Positions 25,767-33,395 of a stretch of DNA of 44,994 nucleotides are shown piece by piece. The DNA is from Bartonella koehlerae C-29 (GTDB taxonomy: Bacteria; Pseudomonadota; Alphaproteobacteria; Rhizobiales; Rhizobiaceae): contig NZ_KL407334.1 of the NCBI RefSeq assembly GCF_000706625.1, positions 1,199,812-1,244,805 of the forward strand, given 5' to 3'. Both the position numbers and the translations under genes were made by a program. Every line of letters begins with the position of its first letter. The stretch's first letter is position 1. Below the pieces are notes generated by a model. It was given only the letters and a program-made list of their open reading frames with translations, was not told the DNA's origin and searched no databases.

Positions 25767-25809
25767 AAAATACGATATAAGGAATATTTAGTCAATACGA
25801 TAAACGTAT
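25767..25809 (-). promoter_or_regulatory. Left early promoter with operator
   Basis: Minus strand TTGACT (25790-25795), 17-base spacer, TATTTT (25767-25772). Directly upstream, touching the -35, is operator copy 1, TACGATAAACGTA (25796-25808; 15-mer arms ATACG and CGTAT). It drives the Cro-like gene and the replication block. It is matched in design by the right promoter at 26338-26366. Confidence 0.75.
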
Positions 25810-25843
25810 TTTTATGTTTTTTAATATTGTAAGGTTTTAAAAA

Positions 25844-26182
25844 ATGATAAATAACTCAAGTATGGTTAAACAAAGAGAGCTAAAAATTTGGATAAAGCAA
25901 GAACTCGATAAAATGGGCCGTGGCAGTCAAGCAAAACTTGCGGCCCATCTTGGAGTACGCAGACCAGCTATATCTAATATTGTCAATCTTGATCCTAATA
26001 AGGAAATGAGAGATGTTAAAGCTGATGAGCTTGTGAAAATTATGGATTTTTTTAAAGATTCTTCACCTTTTTCCGGATTTTGTTCTGATGATTTCCTTTA
26101 TTTGTATTCTCAAGCAAATGATTCTGAAAAAAAGATTGTCGAGGATCTTTTAAAATCTCTGCTCGCAGCACGAAATCTATAA
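25844..26182 (+). CDS. Small HTH prophage repressor
   Basis: A 112-residue DNA-binding protein with TAAGG 9 bases before the ATG. Residues about 10-60 (KIWIKQELDKMGRGSQAKLAAHLGVRRPAISNIVNL) form a Xre-type helix-turn-helix: SQAKLAAHLG is the first helix and RRPAISNIVN the recognition helix. There is no S24 peptidase domain, so it is not a self-cleaving CI/LexA-type repressor; inactivation may depend on the antirepressors at 26859 and 27224. It is flanked by three copies of the same 13-base operator, which it most likely binds. The short C-terminal helix NDSEKKIVEDLLKSLLAA may dimerise. Confidence 0.78.
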   Translation: MINNSSMVKQRELKIWIKQELDKMGRGSQAKLAAHLGVRRPAISNIVNLDPNKEMRDVKADELVKIMDFFKDSSPFSGFCSDDFLYLYSQANDSEKKIVEDLLKSLLAARNL

Positions 26183-26315
26183 AAGCTATTTTTTCACTTT
26201 CAGTTAATTTATTTAGCATTACAGTTAGTTGTTTGTTTCTTTCACGATCCAACATAAATTCCCCATTTAAATTTTAAGATAATAAATAATTATGTGGATT
26301 ATAAATACACATAAA

Positions 26316-26366
26316 TACGTTTATCGTAATTTTTTTCTTGACAATTAATTACGATAAACGTATTTT
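26316..26366 (+). promoter_or_regulatory. Right early promoter with two operators
   Basis: TTGACA (26338-26343), a 17-base spacer and TATTTT (26361-26366). Operator copy 2 (TACGTTTATCGTA, inverted) is at 26316-26328 and copy 3 (TACGATAAACGTA) at 26350-26362, inside the spacer and overlapping the -10. A bound repressor would block RNA polymerase. It drives the 26421-31602 block. Confidence 0.8.
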
Positions 26367-26420
26367 ATTTTTATAAACCACAAACACACAATCGCCAAGA
26401 GGCGTTAGGGAGGGGAAATC

Positions 26421-26795
26421 ATGGAAAAGCCAATTTTTATTCATTCCGATGAAATTTTATTAGTTGTGTATGATGATGATCAACACATTGGTCAGTCAGG
26501 ACCACTTGATGCAAGCCAAGTTCAAGCAATTATTGATGAGGCAGAGGATGCAATCCAAATCCTTCGCGTAAATCCTTCTGAGAAGAGTTGTGAAGATATC
26601 TCTGAAGAGATCGCAGAAGCATATGTAGAAGAAAATATTGAACGTCTCAATGAGGATAGTGAAGTCCATTACTTTATACGTGAAAGTGATGCCTACAATA
26701 GACTTTTAGATGATTTAGCAAAAGAAAAATATAATGATGAGGTCTACGGTACTTACGAACAACAACACCGTTTGCGTCCTTGTGATGTACTTTAA
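26421..26795 (+). CDS. Acidic early phage protein, unknown
   Basis: A 124-residue, very acidic protein (EIAEAYVEENIERLNEDSEVHYFI; DEAEDAIQIL). AGGGAGGGG lies just before the ATG. It is the first gene under the right early promoter. No family is recognised. Small acidic early proteins often mimic DNA or bind host enzymes, but here nothing beyond composition supports that. Confidence 0.7.
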   Translation: MEKPIFIHSDEILLVVYDDDQHIGQSGPLDASQVQAIIDEAEDAIQILRVNPSEKSCEDISEEIAEAYVEENIERLNEDSEVHYFIRESDAYNRLLDDLAKEKYNDEVYGTYEQQHRLRPCDVL

Positions 26796-26804
26796 AATTC
26801 TTAA

Positions 26805-26830
26805 GGGCGTTTGAAAAAGCGCCCCCTTTT
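26805..26830 (+). terminator. Candidate intrinsic terminator after the first early gene
   Basis: GGGCG, a 10-base loop and CGCCC, followed by CC and four T. It lies 9 bases after the stop of the 26421 gene. It may thin transcription between the first gene and the antirepressor genes. Confidence 0.5.
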
Positions 26831-26858
26831 CCCATCAATAATTGATTAGAGTAATCTT

Positions 26859-27215
26859 ATGAACACACATGATAATGATAGTGAAGGATATCTCATACCT
26901 GAAAACGAGGCAGACAACAAAATCGGTTATGCCAAAATGGTCAAAGCCCATGTAATGCATAGGCACTTACATTTGAAACAAGATTTTTCCACTTGGTTTA
27001 ACGATTGTGTTGAAAAGTTTGATCTAAAAGAAGGCGTGGATTTTGTTTTTACAAAACAAGAATGGAACAGACAGAAGATTTGTCCAAAATCTGAAATAGA
27101 AACAGATAAAACCGATAATCATTACTTCAAAATTCACGTAGCAAAGAAAATCGCTCAAGCAGAGCGCCATAGAAACTATGGCAGAATATTATACCAAGAC
27201 TTGTGTTTTCATTAA
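26859..27215 (+). CDS. AntA/AntB-type antirepressor domain protein
   Basis: A 118-residue protein. Residues about 30-105 match the AntA/AntB antirepressor domain: AHVMHRHLHLKQDFSTWFNDCVEKFDLKEGVDFVF, then a DYFIKL-like DNHYFKIHVAKKIAQAERH. In P1-type antirepressors this domain is followed by a KilAC or ORF6C domain; none follows here, so the protein is a single-domain version. It would counteract the prophage repressor. The next gene carries a KilAC-like C-terminus, so the two may work together. Confidence 0.75.
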   Translation: MNTHDNDSEGYLIPENEADNKIGYAKMVKAHVMHRHLHLKQDFSTWFNDCVEKFDLKEGVDFVFTKQEWNRQKICPKSEIETDKTDNHYFKIHVAKKIAQAERHRNYGRILYQDLCFH

Positions 27216-27223
27216 TTTAGGAA

Positions 27224-27961
27224 GTGATGATGCGAAACTTTATTACAACATCTGAAAACAATTTTCAAAACACAACAGTCCAAACTATGTCTAGCCGTGA
27301 AATTGCAGAGTTATGCGGTAAAAGACATGACCATGTTATGCGTGATATCAAGAAAATGCTTGAAGAACTTAACGCCCCCAAATTTGGGGTGGTTGATTTT
27401 AGTGGTTATTATCTTGATAGCAAAGGTGAAAGCCGCCCTTGTTATAACCTCCCCAAACGTGAATGTTTAATTCTCGTATCTGGTTACAGCACTGCTTTAC
27501 GCGCAAAAATAATTGACCGCTGGCAAGAATTGGAAAAGCAAGCAATAACACCACAAATCGACTATTCAAGTCCAAAAGCTATGATTGGCTTTTTGAATTA
27601 CCTACAAGGTCAAATAGATCAAAAAGACACCATCATTGAAGATTTAACACCAAAAGCCATGGCTCTTGAAAGCTTACAGCGCCATGATGGGCTCTTCGGT
27701 CTTACAGAAGCTGCTAAAATACTCGAGATGCAACCAAAACAATTCATTCAATTTTTACAGCAAAAAGGTTGGGTTTACAGACGTGCAGCAGGTGGAAATT
27801 TGCTTCCGTATCAAGACAAAATCCAAAAGCAACTGATGGATTGTCCAACCATCACGCTTCAAACCGCAAGTGGAATAGAAAAAGTCATTCCTTGCGCAAA
27901 AATCACCACAAAAGGCATTGGTGTGTTGTCTGAAGAAATCAAAAAACAAAGCATGCATTAA
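27224..27961 (+). CDS. Rha-family regulator with KilAC (ANT) domain
   Basis: A 245-residue protein. The N-terminus (QTMSSREIAELCGKRHDHVMRDIKKMLEELN, then YLDSKGESRPCYNLPKRECLILVSGYSTALRAKIIDRWQELE) is a Rha domain. The C-terminal 120 residues (LTEAAKILEMQPKQFIQFLQQKGWVYRR, then LLPYQDKIQKQLM, then ITTKGIGVLSEEI) match the KilAC/ANT antirepressor domain. Such proteins control the lysis-lysogeny choice. GGAAG precedes the start. It lies 8 bases after the AntA-type gene. Confidence 0.88.
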   Translation: MMMRNFITTSENNFQNTTVQTMSSREIAELCGKRHDHVMRDIKKMLEELNAPKFGVVDFSGYYLDSKGESRPCYNLPKRECLILVSGYSTALRAKIIDRWQELEKQAITPQIDYSSPKAMIGFLNYLQGQIDQKDTIIEDLTPKAMALESLQRHDGLFGLTEAAKILEMQPKQFIQFLQQKGWVYRRAAGGNLLPYQDKIQKQLMDCPTITLQTASGIEKVIPCAKITTKGIGVLSEEIKKQSMH

Positions 27962-27973
27962 AAGGCAATAAGC

Positions 27974-28357
27974 ATGGAAAAGAAATACGAACTGACTGAT
28001 GAAACCACCGATATTGTAAGTTGCCATACATTGTACCGCATTCGTGCTTTAAGAGATTTTGATGATGTTAAGGCTGGCGACCTTGGGGGCTTTATAGAAA
28101 ATGAAAGCAATCTCTCTCATGATGGCAATTGCTGGGTCTATGATAATGCTTGTGTTACTTGGGGTTCAAAAATTTATGACAATGCAAAAATTTATAATAA
28201 CGCCCGAGTATATGGTGGTGGTCGCATTTTTGAAAACGCACAGATTTACGGAAATGCAATTGTTTATCCCAATGCAAGAATTTATGGCGACGCAAAAATT
28301 TACGGAGATTCAGAGATCTGCGGAGAAAGTCGTATCACAACAAACGAGAAAAAATAA
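27974..28357 (+). CDS. Left-handed beta-helix (hexapeptide-like repeat) protein
   Basis: A 127-residue protein. After a 45-residue cap (YRIRALRDFDDVKAGDLGGFIENESNLS) comes a run of six-residue repeats with Ala/Asn and aromatic/Ile alternation: VYDNACVTWGSKIYDNAKIYNNARVYGGG, NAQIYGNAIVYPNARIYGDAKIYGDSEI. This is a left-handed beta-helix like that of hexapeptide transferases, but no acyl-transfer histidine is seen. Related small proteins are widespread in phage early regions with unknown roles. It follows the Rha-Ant gene after 12 bases. Confidence 0.75.
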   Translation: MEKKYELTDETTDIVSCHTLYRIRALRDFDDVKAGDLGGFIENESNLSHDGNCWVYDNACVTWGSKIYDNAKIYNNARVYGGGRIFENAQIYGNAIVYPNARIYGDAKIYGDSEICGESRITTNEKK

Positions 28358-28360
28358 ATC

Positions 28361-28726
28361 ATGTATAAATATGAAATTAAACCTACCTTATGTGCACAGT
28401 TAGTTGTGAGAAATACTCACAATCTAGGTGAACTTTGTATCACTATCTCTGGGTATAAAGACGAGCCTTATGTAGATACCATAATTTCTGAAGACATAAT
28501 GCATGATTTTTTAGGTGAGGATAATTTTAAAACAATGATGTCATCAAATGGCTTATTGGGATTTACATATTCATATGAATGCATAGCATTTATGTGTACT
28601 GGATTTAAAATGGTCCCCCCCTATGCTAACAAAATCCTTATTTCACTTATGTATCATAACTTACGCGCACATACAGCAATATTACAAACTGATGACATCA
28701 TACAGCCTATAAAATCCAAACTCTAA
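28361..28726 (+). CDS. Early phage protein of unknown function
   Basis: A 121-residue protein starting three bases after the beta-helix gene stop. It has KPTLCAQLVVRNTHNLGELCITISGY and a hydrophobic C-terminal half (YECIAFMCTGFKMVPPYANKILISLMYHNL) without a clear membrane segment. No family recognised. No Shine-Dalgarno of note, so it may rely on coupling. Confidence 0.55.
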   Translation: MYKYEIKPTLCAQLVVRNTHNLGELCITISGYKDEPYVDTIISEDIMHDFLGEDNFKTMMSSNGLLGFTYSYECIAFMCTGFKMVPPYANKILISLMYHNLRAHTAILQTDDIIQPIKSKL

Positions 28727-28735
28727 CAACCAAAC

Positions 28736-28777
28736 CAACTTTTAACAGATGCGTGATTCACGCCACGGGGGAATTGC
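28736..28777 (+). repeat. 42-base leader repeat, copy 1
   Basis: Matches 30249-30290 at 36 of 42 positions. Here GCGTGA-T-TCACGC is a perfect 6-bp inverted repeat. The copy ends 9 bases before the GGAGG site of the ERF gene. Confidence 0.75.
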
Positions 28778-28798
28778 GCTTCAATGGAGGAAATCAAG

Positions 28799-29578
28799 AT
28801 GAGTGAACTCAGTATCACGCAAACTGAATTAGTGGAAAAAACAAAAGATTGTGCAATCAAAGCAACGGCTATGGATCGCATTTTAACCAGAGCTTTAGAA
28901 AACGATGTCGATATGGACCGTCTCGAGCGTCTGATCGCATTGCGGGAAAAGGAAATAGAACGACAAAACTATCAAAGCTTTGTTGCTGACCTTTCCGCTA
29001 TGCAAAGGGAATATCAAAAAATACAAAAAAACGCTACAAATACCCATACCAATAGCCAATATGCTACGCTTGATCAGTACATTGATGCCATCAAGGAGAC
29101 CCTTTCAAAATACCACTTTGCTTTGTTTTCTCGTATCAAGGAACAGAGTTCAGACAGCATAAGCGTAGAAATGACTTTGACGCATCCGTCTGGAAATAAA
29201 ATAGCAACAGAAGGAAAATTTCCTCATGATACGAAAGGATGTAAATCAAACATACAAGCGGTTGGCTCTGCTATCACCTATGCACGCAGATATCTGTTAG
29301 GCATGCTTCTTAATGTTGTGAGTGCAGATGATGATACGGATGGGAACGTGCCTCTCACAAGTGCATTTCCGCAGCAGATCAGTGAGATCAGAACACTCAT
29401 GGCACAAACCCAAACAGAAGAAACCAAGATACTTGCTTATGCCAAAGTCAACAATCTTGCCGATATGTCTGATGGACAGGCTCAAACGGTATTGCATCTT
29501 TTGAAAGATAAACGAAACAAACAAATAGCAAAAGCAGAGCAATCTCTCTCACAACAAGAACAGCAAACGGCGGTGTAA
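28799..29578 (+). CDS. erf: ERF-family single-strand annealing protein
   Basis: A 259-residue recombinase. ATG 28799 (MSELSITQTEL) has GGAGGA 7 bases upstream, better than 28784. The ERF core is clear: YQSFVADLSAMQREYQKIQKN, then SQYATLDQYIDAIKETLSKYHFALFSRI, then GKFPHDTKGCKSNIQAVGSAITYARRYLLGMLLNVVSADDDTDGN. It anneals complementary single strands, using ends made by the exonuclease encoded next. The C-terminal 70 residues are helical and may bind SSB or the exonuclease. Confidence 0.93.
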   Translation: MSELSITQTELVEKTKDCAIKATAMDRILTRALENDVDMDRLERLIALREKEIERQNYQSFVADLSAMQREYQKIQKNATNTHTNSQYATLDQYIDAIKETLSKYHFALFSRIKEQSSDSISVEMTLTHPSGNKIATEGKFPHDTKGCKSNIQAVGSAITYARRYLLGMLLNVVSADDDTDGNVPLTSAFPQQISEIRTLMAQTQTEETKILAYAKVNNLADMSDGQAQTVLHLLKDKRNKQIAKAEQSLSQQEQQTAV

Positions 29579-29579
29579 C

Positions 29580-30203
29580 ATGGAGCAAAGAACAGCAGAG
29601 TGGTTTCAAGCAAGATTAGGCAAAGTCACTGCTTCAAACATTTACAATGTGCTCAGTAAAACAGCCAAAGGAACACCTACTAGCAAATATGAGGAGTACA
29701 AAATCAAACTCATGACAGAGCGATTAACAGAGGAAATAAGCCAATCTTATCTAACACCAGCTATGCAATGGGGCATTGAGCATGAAGAGGATGCACTAAA
29801 AGAATATGCCATCATTTATGACACAGAGGTCATAAAATGTGGTTTCATTCAACATCCCACCATAGAAATGGCTGGAGCAAGCCCTGATGGATTGATTGGG
29901 GAGGAGGGTTTAGTTGAAGTCAAATGCCCACACTCCACCAAGCATCTACGCTTTTATATGGATGGCACTATCAAGCCTGAATATAAGGCACAAATGCAAT
30001 TCCAAATGGCATGTACAGGACGTCAATGGTGTGATTTTGTCAGCTATGATCCGCATTTTGTAGGCAGATCCCTTCGTTTGCGCATGAAAATTAAACGTAT
30101 CCACCGTGATGAGAAACAAATTGAACAGATCAATCAAGCAGTTGAGATATTCTTAGAGGAAATAGAGCAAGAGATGAAACAGATCTTGACACAAGCTGCT
30201 TGA
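29580..30203 (+). CDS. YqaJ-type phage exonuclease
   Basis: A 207-residue PD-(D/E)XK nuclease. MEQRTAEWFQARLGKVTASNI opens the domain; GIEHEEDALKEY, EMAGASPDGLIGEEGLVEVKCPHS (Asp and the E-x-K pair) and YKAQMQFQMACTG form the active site, as in lambda Red exonuclease relatives. The ATG is one base after the ERF stop. Together they make a Red-like recombination pair, which lets phage DNA circularise or recombine. Confidence 0.93.
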   Translation: MEQRTAEWFQARLGKVTASNIYNVLSKTAKGTPTSKYEEYKIKLMTERLTEEISQSYLTPAMQWGIEHEEDALKEYAIIYDTEVIKCGFIQHPTIEMAGASPDGLIGEEGLVEVKCPHSTKHLRFYMDGTIKPEYKAQMQFQMACTGRQWCDFVSYDPHFVGRSLRLRMKIKRIHRDEKQIEQINQAVEIFLEEIEQEMKQILTQAA

Positions 30204-30209
30204 CGTTAT

Positions 30210-30237
30210 GGGGGTGCTCTCTCCTCCCAGCACCCCC
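30210..30237 (+). terminator. Strong hairpin after the exonuclease gene
   Basis: GGGGGTGCT and AGCACCCCC form a perfect 9-bp inverted repeat with a 10-base loop, 7 bases after the YqaJ stop. The T-run after it is poor (ACCTTTCC), so it may be a Rho-dependent pause, an mRNA end protector or a weak terminator before the integrase genes. Confidence 0.6.
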
Positions 30238-30248
30238 ACCTTTCCTAA

Positions 30249-30290
30249 CAACTTTTAATAAATGCGTAATTCACGCCATAGGTGAATTGC
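30249..30290 (+). repeat. 42-base leader repeat, copy 2
   Basis: 36 of 42 bases identical to 28736-28777. In this copy AATTCAC and GTGAATT form a perfect 7-bp stem with a 7-base loop. It ends 10 bases before the AAGGAG of the 30314 gene. Confidence 0.75.
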
Positions 30291-30313
30291 ATCCAAATAT
30301 AAGGAGAATAGAC

Positions 30314-30562
30314 ATGGCACATCATCCACCTACCATAACCCAACCAACCATTGCACGTGCTTTAAGAGAAGCGAAAAAACAAGGATGTGAACTCATAGAA
30401 ATTAAGCCCACAGGAGAATTATTTATTCATATCAATAAAAGCATAGCATCAACAACGATAGGGAATGTTTATAGCATTGAAGATTTTCCACCGCTTGAAG
30501 ATGAGAAAGAAGAATATACTACTAACCACTCCTGCCCTTCTGTTGATGGCATAAAGTTTTAG
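30314..30562 (+). CDS. Small protein preceding integrase, unknown
   Basis: An 82-residue protein. ATG 30314 (MAHHPPTITQPTIARALREA) has AAGGAG 7 bases upstream; a longer frame to 30200 would run over the hairpin and leader repeat. It has TIARALREAKKQGCELIEIKPTGELFIHI, a helix then a strand pair, and an acidic end. It stops two bases before the integrase start, so it is co-transcribed. Excisionases often sit here, but it lacks an obvious winged helix; it is a frequent companion of this integrase type. Confidence 0.7.
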   Translation: MAHHPPTITQPTIARALREAKKQGCELIEIKPTGELFIHINKSIASTTIGNVYSIEDFPPLEDEKEEYTTNHSCPSVDGIKF

Positions 30563-30564
30563 CC

Positions 30565-31602
30565 ATGCCAAAGCGCCGTCCCCCTCATCTTGTCAAAGAA
30601 ACAACACGCCATGGTAAAGTTGTGTGGTATGTCCGGATTGGTCATGGACCACGGTATCGAATTGAAGGAACCTATGGAACACAAGAGTTTGTTGACAGTT
30701 ACACACTTGCCATTAAACAAGCGCAAAATGGCACCCCAAAAAGAATGACACAAACACGACTTACAGAAGGCTCGTTTGATTGGTTATTGCATCAGTATTT
30801 ACAAAGCATGCAATGGCATAATCAATCAGAATCTACTAAAAAAGTGAAGTATAGAATTTTAAATAATGTATCCAAACATATAGGTAATCACGCTTATAAA
30901 AGCATAGAAAAGCGCCATATTCTTGATGCTGTAGACAGAAGGCGCGCTACTCCCGCAGCAGCAAAACATTTTTTAACTTCTTTAAACGGTCTCTTTAATT
31001 GGGCAGTTGATAATGCTCTTTTAAATAGAAATCCTGCCCTTAATATAAAAGCACCAAAATCTCTTAACAGTGAGGGGTTACAACCATGGCTAGAAGAGGA
31101 CATAGATAAATACTACCATCATTGGTCACATGGTAGCCATGAACGCGTCTGGATTGATGTTCTTCTTTACACGGGGTTGCGCCGTGGTGACGCAGTTCGT
31201 ATCGGCTGGAAAGACGTTAAAGATAATATCATCCATCTTAAAACAGAAAAGAGCCAATTTAAAACGGATGTTTTTCTCCCTATTTTACCAGAACTTACAG
31301 AAACTCTTCAAATTGGTCCTATAGGAGATGAAACATTCATTTGTGGTAAAAGTGGAAATAAGCTCGTGAAAGAAAGTTTTGGCAACCTATTTCGTGAAGC
31401 CTGTAATGCTGCAGGTATAAAAAAGTCAGCACATGGCTTGCGAAAATTAGCAGCAACACGTGCCGCCAATGCTGGTGCTACAGTTTCACAAATGAAAGCG
31501 CTTTTTGGCTGGACAGAAGATAAAATGGCATCTCTTTATACCAAAACAGCCGATCGGAAACGCTTAGCTATCGAAGCAATTAAAAAACTACAAAAAGGTT
31601 AG
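30565..31602 (+). CDS. int: Tyrosine-family phage integrase
   Basis: A 345-residue site-specific recombinase. The N-terminal 65 residues look like an arm-binding region (KRRPPHLVKETTRHGKVVWYVRI). A SAM-like core-binding domain spans about 70-165. Catalytic residues visible are Arg206 (LYTGLRRGDAV), Lys229 (TEKSQFKT), His290 and Arg293 (HGLRK), Trp316 (FGW) and the nucleophile Tyr325 (SLYTKTAD). Length is normal. Attachment sites could not be identified because the left prophage end is not in the window. It is last in the right early operon. Confidence 0.93.
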   Translation: MPKRRPPHLVKETTRHGKVVWYVRIGHGPRYRIEGTYGTQEFVDSYTLAIKQAQNGTPKRMTQTRLTEGSFDWLLHQYLQSMQWHNQSESTKKVKYRILNNVSKHIGNHAYKSIEKRHILDAVDRRRATPAAAKHFLTSLNGLFNWAVDNALLNRNPALNIKAPKSLNSEGLQPWLEEDIDKYYHHWSHGSHERVWIDVLLYTGLRRGDAVRIGWKDVKDNIIHLKTEKSQFKTDVFLPILPELTETLQIGPIGDETFICGKSGNKLVKESFGNLFREACNAAGIKKSAHGLRKLAATRAANAGATVSQMKALFGWTEDKMASLYTKTADRKRLAIEAIKKLQKG

Positions 31603-31658
31603 AGCAATGTGCGGCGACTAAAAAACTAACCAAAGCACCAAAAAAATTATGAACGAAA

Positions 31659-31958
31659 TCAAAGCGACGTTTGTGGTGAATCAGAAACCAGAGGAGAAAT
31701 AGGTGGTTGTGCCTGTTGCATTGTTTTCCATAAATTGTAGTTTGTTTGCATATCCAACCAAAATTTCGCTTTACTAAAACCAGCCAATTCTAATTTAATA
31801 GCAAGCTCGGTACTCATAGAAGCATGTCCGTTAATCACTCTTGAGAGAGAAGCTCTTGTCATATGGAGATGATCAGCTAACTTTTGTATTGTGAGTCCCA
31901 TTTCTTCCAAGAAAGCTACTTTTAGAACTTCGCCCGGATGTGCAGGATTATGCATCAT
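31659..31958 (-). CDS. higA: HigA-family antitoxin
   Basis: A 99-residue antitoxin with the HigA signature opening NPAHPGEVLKVAFLEEMGLTIQKLADHLHMTRASLSRVINGHASM, a helix-turn-helix of the VapI/HigA kind, followed by ELAIKLELAGFSKAKFWLDMQTNYNLW. It neutralises HigB and represses the pair. It lies downstream of the toxin gene, the usual reversed order of this family. It sits between the integrase and a prophage wreck. Confidence 0.9.
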   Translation of the reverse strand: MMHNPAHPGEVLKVAFLEEMGLTIQKLADHLHMTRASLSRVINGHASMSTELAIKLELAGFSKAKFWLDMQTNYNLWKTMQQAQPPISPLVSDSPQTSL

Positions 31959-31976
31959 TTGTTTTCGTTCCTTTCA

Positions 31977-32258
31977 TCAATGGTAGTCTTGATAATCAAC
32001 AAGCTCCACATCTGTTCCTATAAAGCGAAAAGTAACACGCCAATTTCCATTCACCCATATAGAATAGTATCCTGTAAGTTCACCTTTAAGAGGATGCATT
32101 TTAAAGGCAGGTGCTTTTAACATTTCAGGGCATGTAGCACTCGTTAAAGCTGTTAAGATAACGCGTAATTTTTTTACGTGATCTGGTCGAATAGCTTTTG
32201 TAGAACCCGTTGTATAAAATAATTTTAAGCCCTTATGTTTGAAACTCACAATTGCCAT
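31977..32258 (-). CDS. higB: HigB-family toxin
   Basis: A 93-residue toxin of the HigB/RelE-like family. It has MAIVSFKHKGLKLFYTTGSTKAI, a spacer, then LKAPAFKMHPLKGELTGYYSIWVNGNWRVTFRFIGTDVELVDYQDYH with the family's WRVTFRF and the C-terminal VDYxDYH. ATG 32258 is chosen because AAGGG lies about 6 bases upstream; 32264 is also possible. It would cut mRNA on the ribosome. 18 bases separate it from higA. Confidence 0.9.
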   Translation of the reverse strand: MAIVSFKHKGLKLFYTTGSTKAIRPDHVKKLRVILTALTSATCPEMLKAPAFKMHPLKGELTGYYSIWVNGNWRVTFRFIGTDVELVDYQDYH

Positions 32259-32282
32259 TCGCATCCCTTATCGTATACTATT

Positions 32283-32311
32283 ACCATACGGTCAATAAAA
32301 ATAAGTGTCAA
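32283..32311 (-). promoter_or_regulatory. higBA promoter
   Basis: Minus-strand TTGACA (32306-32311), 17-base spacer, TATGGT (32283-32288; four of six). Within and after it GTATGG and GTATAC half-sites could be the HigA operator. Confidence 0.5.
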
Positions 32312-32770
32312 GCGTCATACTGGAAAATCTGGTTATATATTTGGTAAAATGATTGAGAATAAGCTTTTAAAAAAGTTTGGCATAAACAGAAAATAAGTTA
32401 ATAAAATCACCGGAATCAAAATTCCCTCACCTTTATATAATTTATTGGTTTTATATAAGTATAACGCCCCCACCCCCTCCGCCACACCACTTTTTTATCA
32501 TGCTTGTAGCTTTATAGCTTGCCAGCAGGTTTTGTATATTTTGACACCAAGTTTGTGCCAATTTATTTTTTTCAAAGGGTTTTTAAGGGGTTCTCAAAGG
32601 GTCTTCAAAGGTCATTTAAAAATCCTTTAATGAATCTTTTGTCTTCTCTTAAAGGTCGCAATTGGTAATGATCAGTTCCTTAGCGGAAACTGCTTTATTG
32701 GAGGAATTAGAAGAATAAGTGGTTCTCACCTCTTTTAGGGTAAATTGGCTAAAAGTTTTCCCTATCTCTG
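32312..32770. other. Non-coding spacer with CAAAGG-type direct repeats
   Basis: No convincing gene. Bases about 32570-32615 carry several short repeats around CAAAGG/TTTTTAAGG. The stretch from 32460 has a C-rich run. It separates higBA from the prophage wreck and may hold the right attachment region. Confidence 0.5.
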
Positions 32771-33120
32771 GCTGGCTATATTGCGGTCTAGTCCAGAAAA
32801 CTGAAAAGAAATACGACCATCAATGGACTTAATCGAATACTCCCCAATTTTGTAATAGTCCTTTTAAAAGTCATGGGCTTCAATGGCGCGCTTAATCTCT
32901 TCCAATGAACTTTCTGTTAGAGAATTTTGAAACTGAAATGCACAAAGGATGACCCCTGATATTCCCCCATACCAAATTGATAACCTTTTAAAGCCGCAAT
33001 CAAGGCAAAAGATCTTGTCTTTCCAGACCCCGTCCACCCCATGCTACACGTGCAGCCGCCTTACCTGCAAAACAAAATTGGTATAAGCTTTGGTACAATC
33101 TTAATCTGTCGTGTTGTCAT
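32771..33120 (-). pseudogene. terL: terL remnant (second prophage)
   Basis: Clearly homologous to the N-terminal third of the intact terL (about 17165-17514), including the Walker A region and the start ATG at 33120. Small insertions and deletions break the frame at several points (for example within the 33010-33080 stretch, where intact and remnant lengths differ). Everything beyond the ATPase N-terminus is gone; the homology stops abruptly at about 32771. Confidence 0.85.
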
Positions 33121-33395
33121 GAAGCAAAGGCGCGATTTCCACGCGCCCTACCATCTTAATCGCTCCCCCATCCTCCCCTGTCACTTGCAAAGGCAACACT
33201 TTACCAAGCAACGCTAAATAAGCCGCAAAACATTTAAGTGCTTGCTTTTCCAGATAAGAGATTAACCCCTCACTGCCATACTTACTCCCTGCCCGTTCAG
33301 CTGCTTTAAGCACTGACTCTTTGAGAATAAGTTTTTTTTTATTTGGTACACCTTTTGTCTACCTTTGACCTGCTGCCTTTGGTGGCATTTTTTTT
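33101..33395 (-). pseudogene. terS: terS remnant (second prophage)
   Basis: An uninterrupted 70-codon segment (33101-33313) matches the C-terminal two thirds of the intact small terminase nearly residue for residue (AAERAGSKYGSEGLISYLEK; LLGKVLPLQVTGEDGGAIKM). The N-terminal third is still recognisable in DNA but is frameshifted and has a stop. The original overlap with terL is retained. Confidence 0.88.

Noticed and set aside
26052..26255. 67-codon minus-strand frame opposite the repressor 3' end (MLDRERNKQLTVMLNKL)
   Set aside because: It reads like a helix and has an upstream site, but it lies antisense across the end of the repressor gene, has no recognisable motif and would oppose the right early transcripts; too weak to call.
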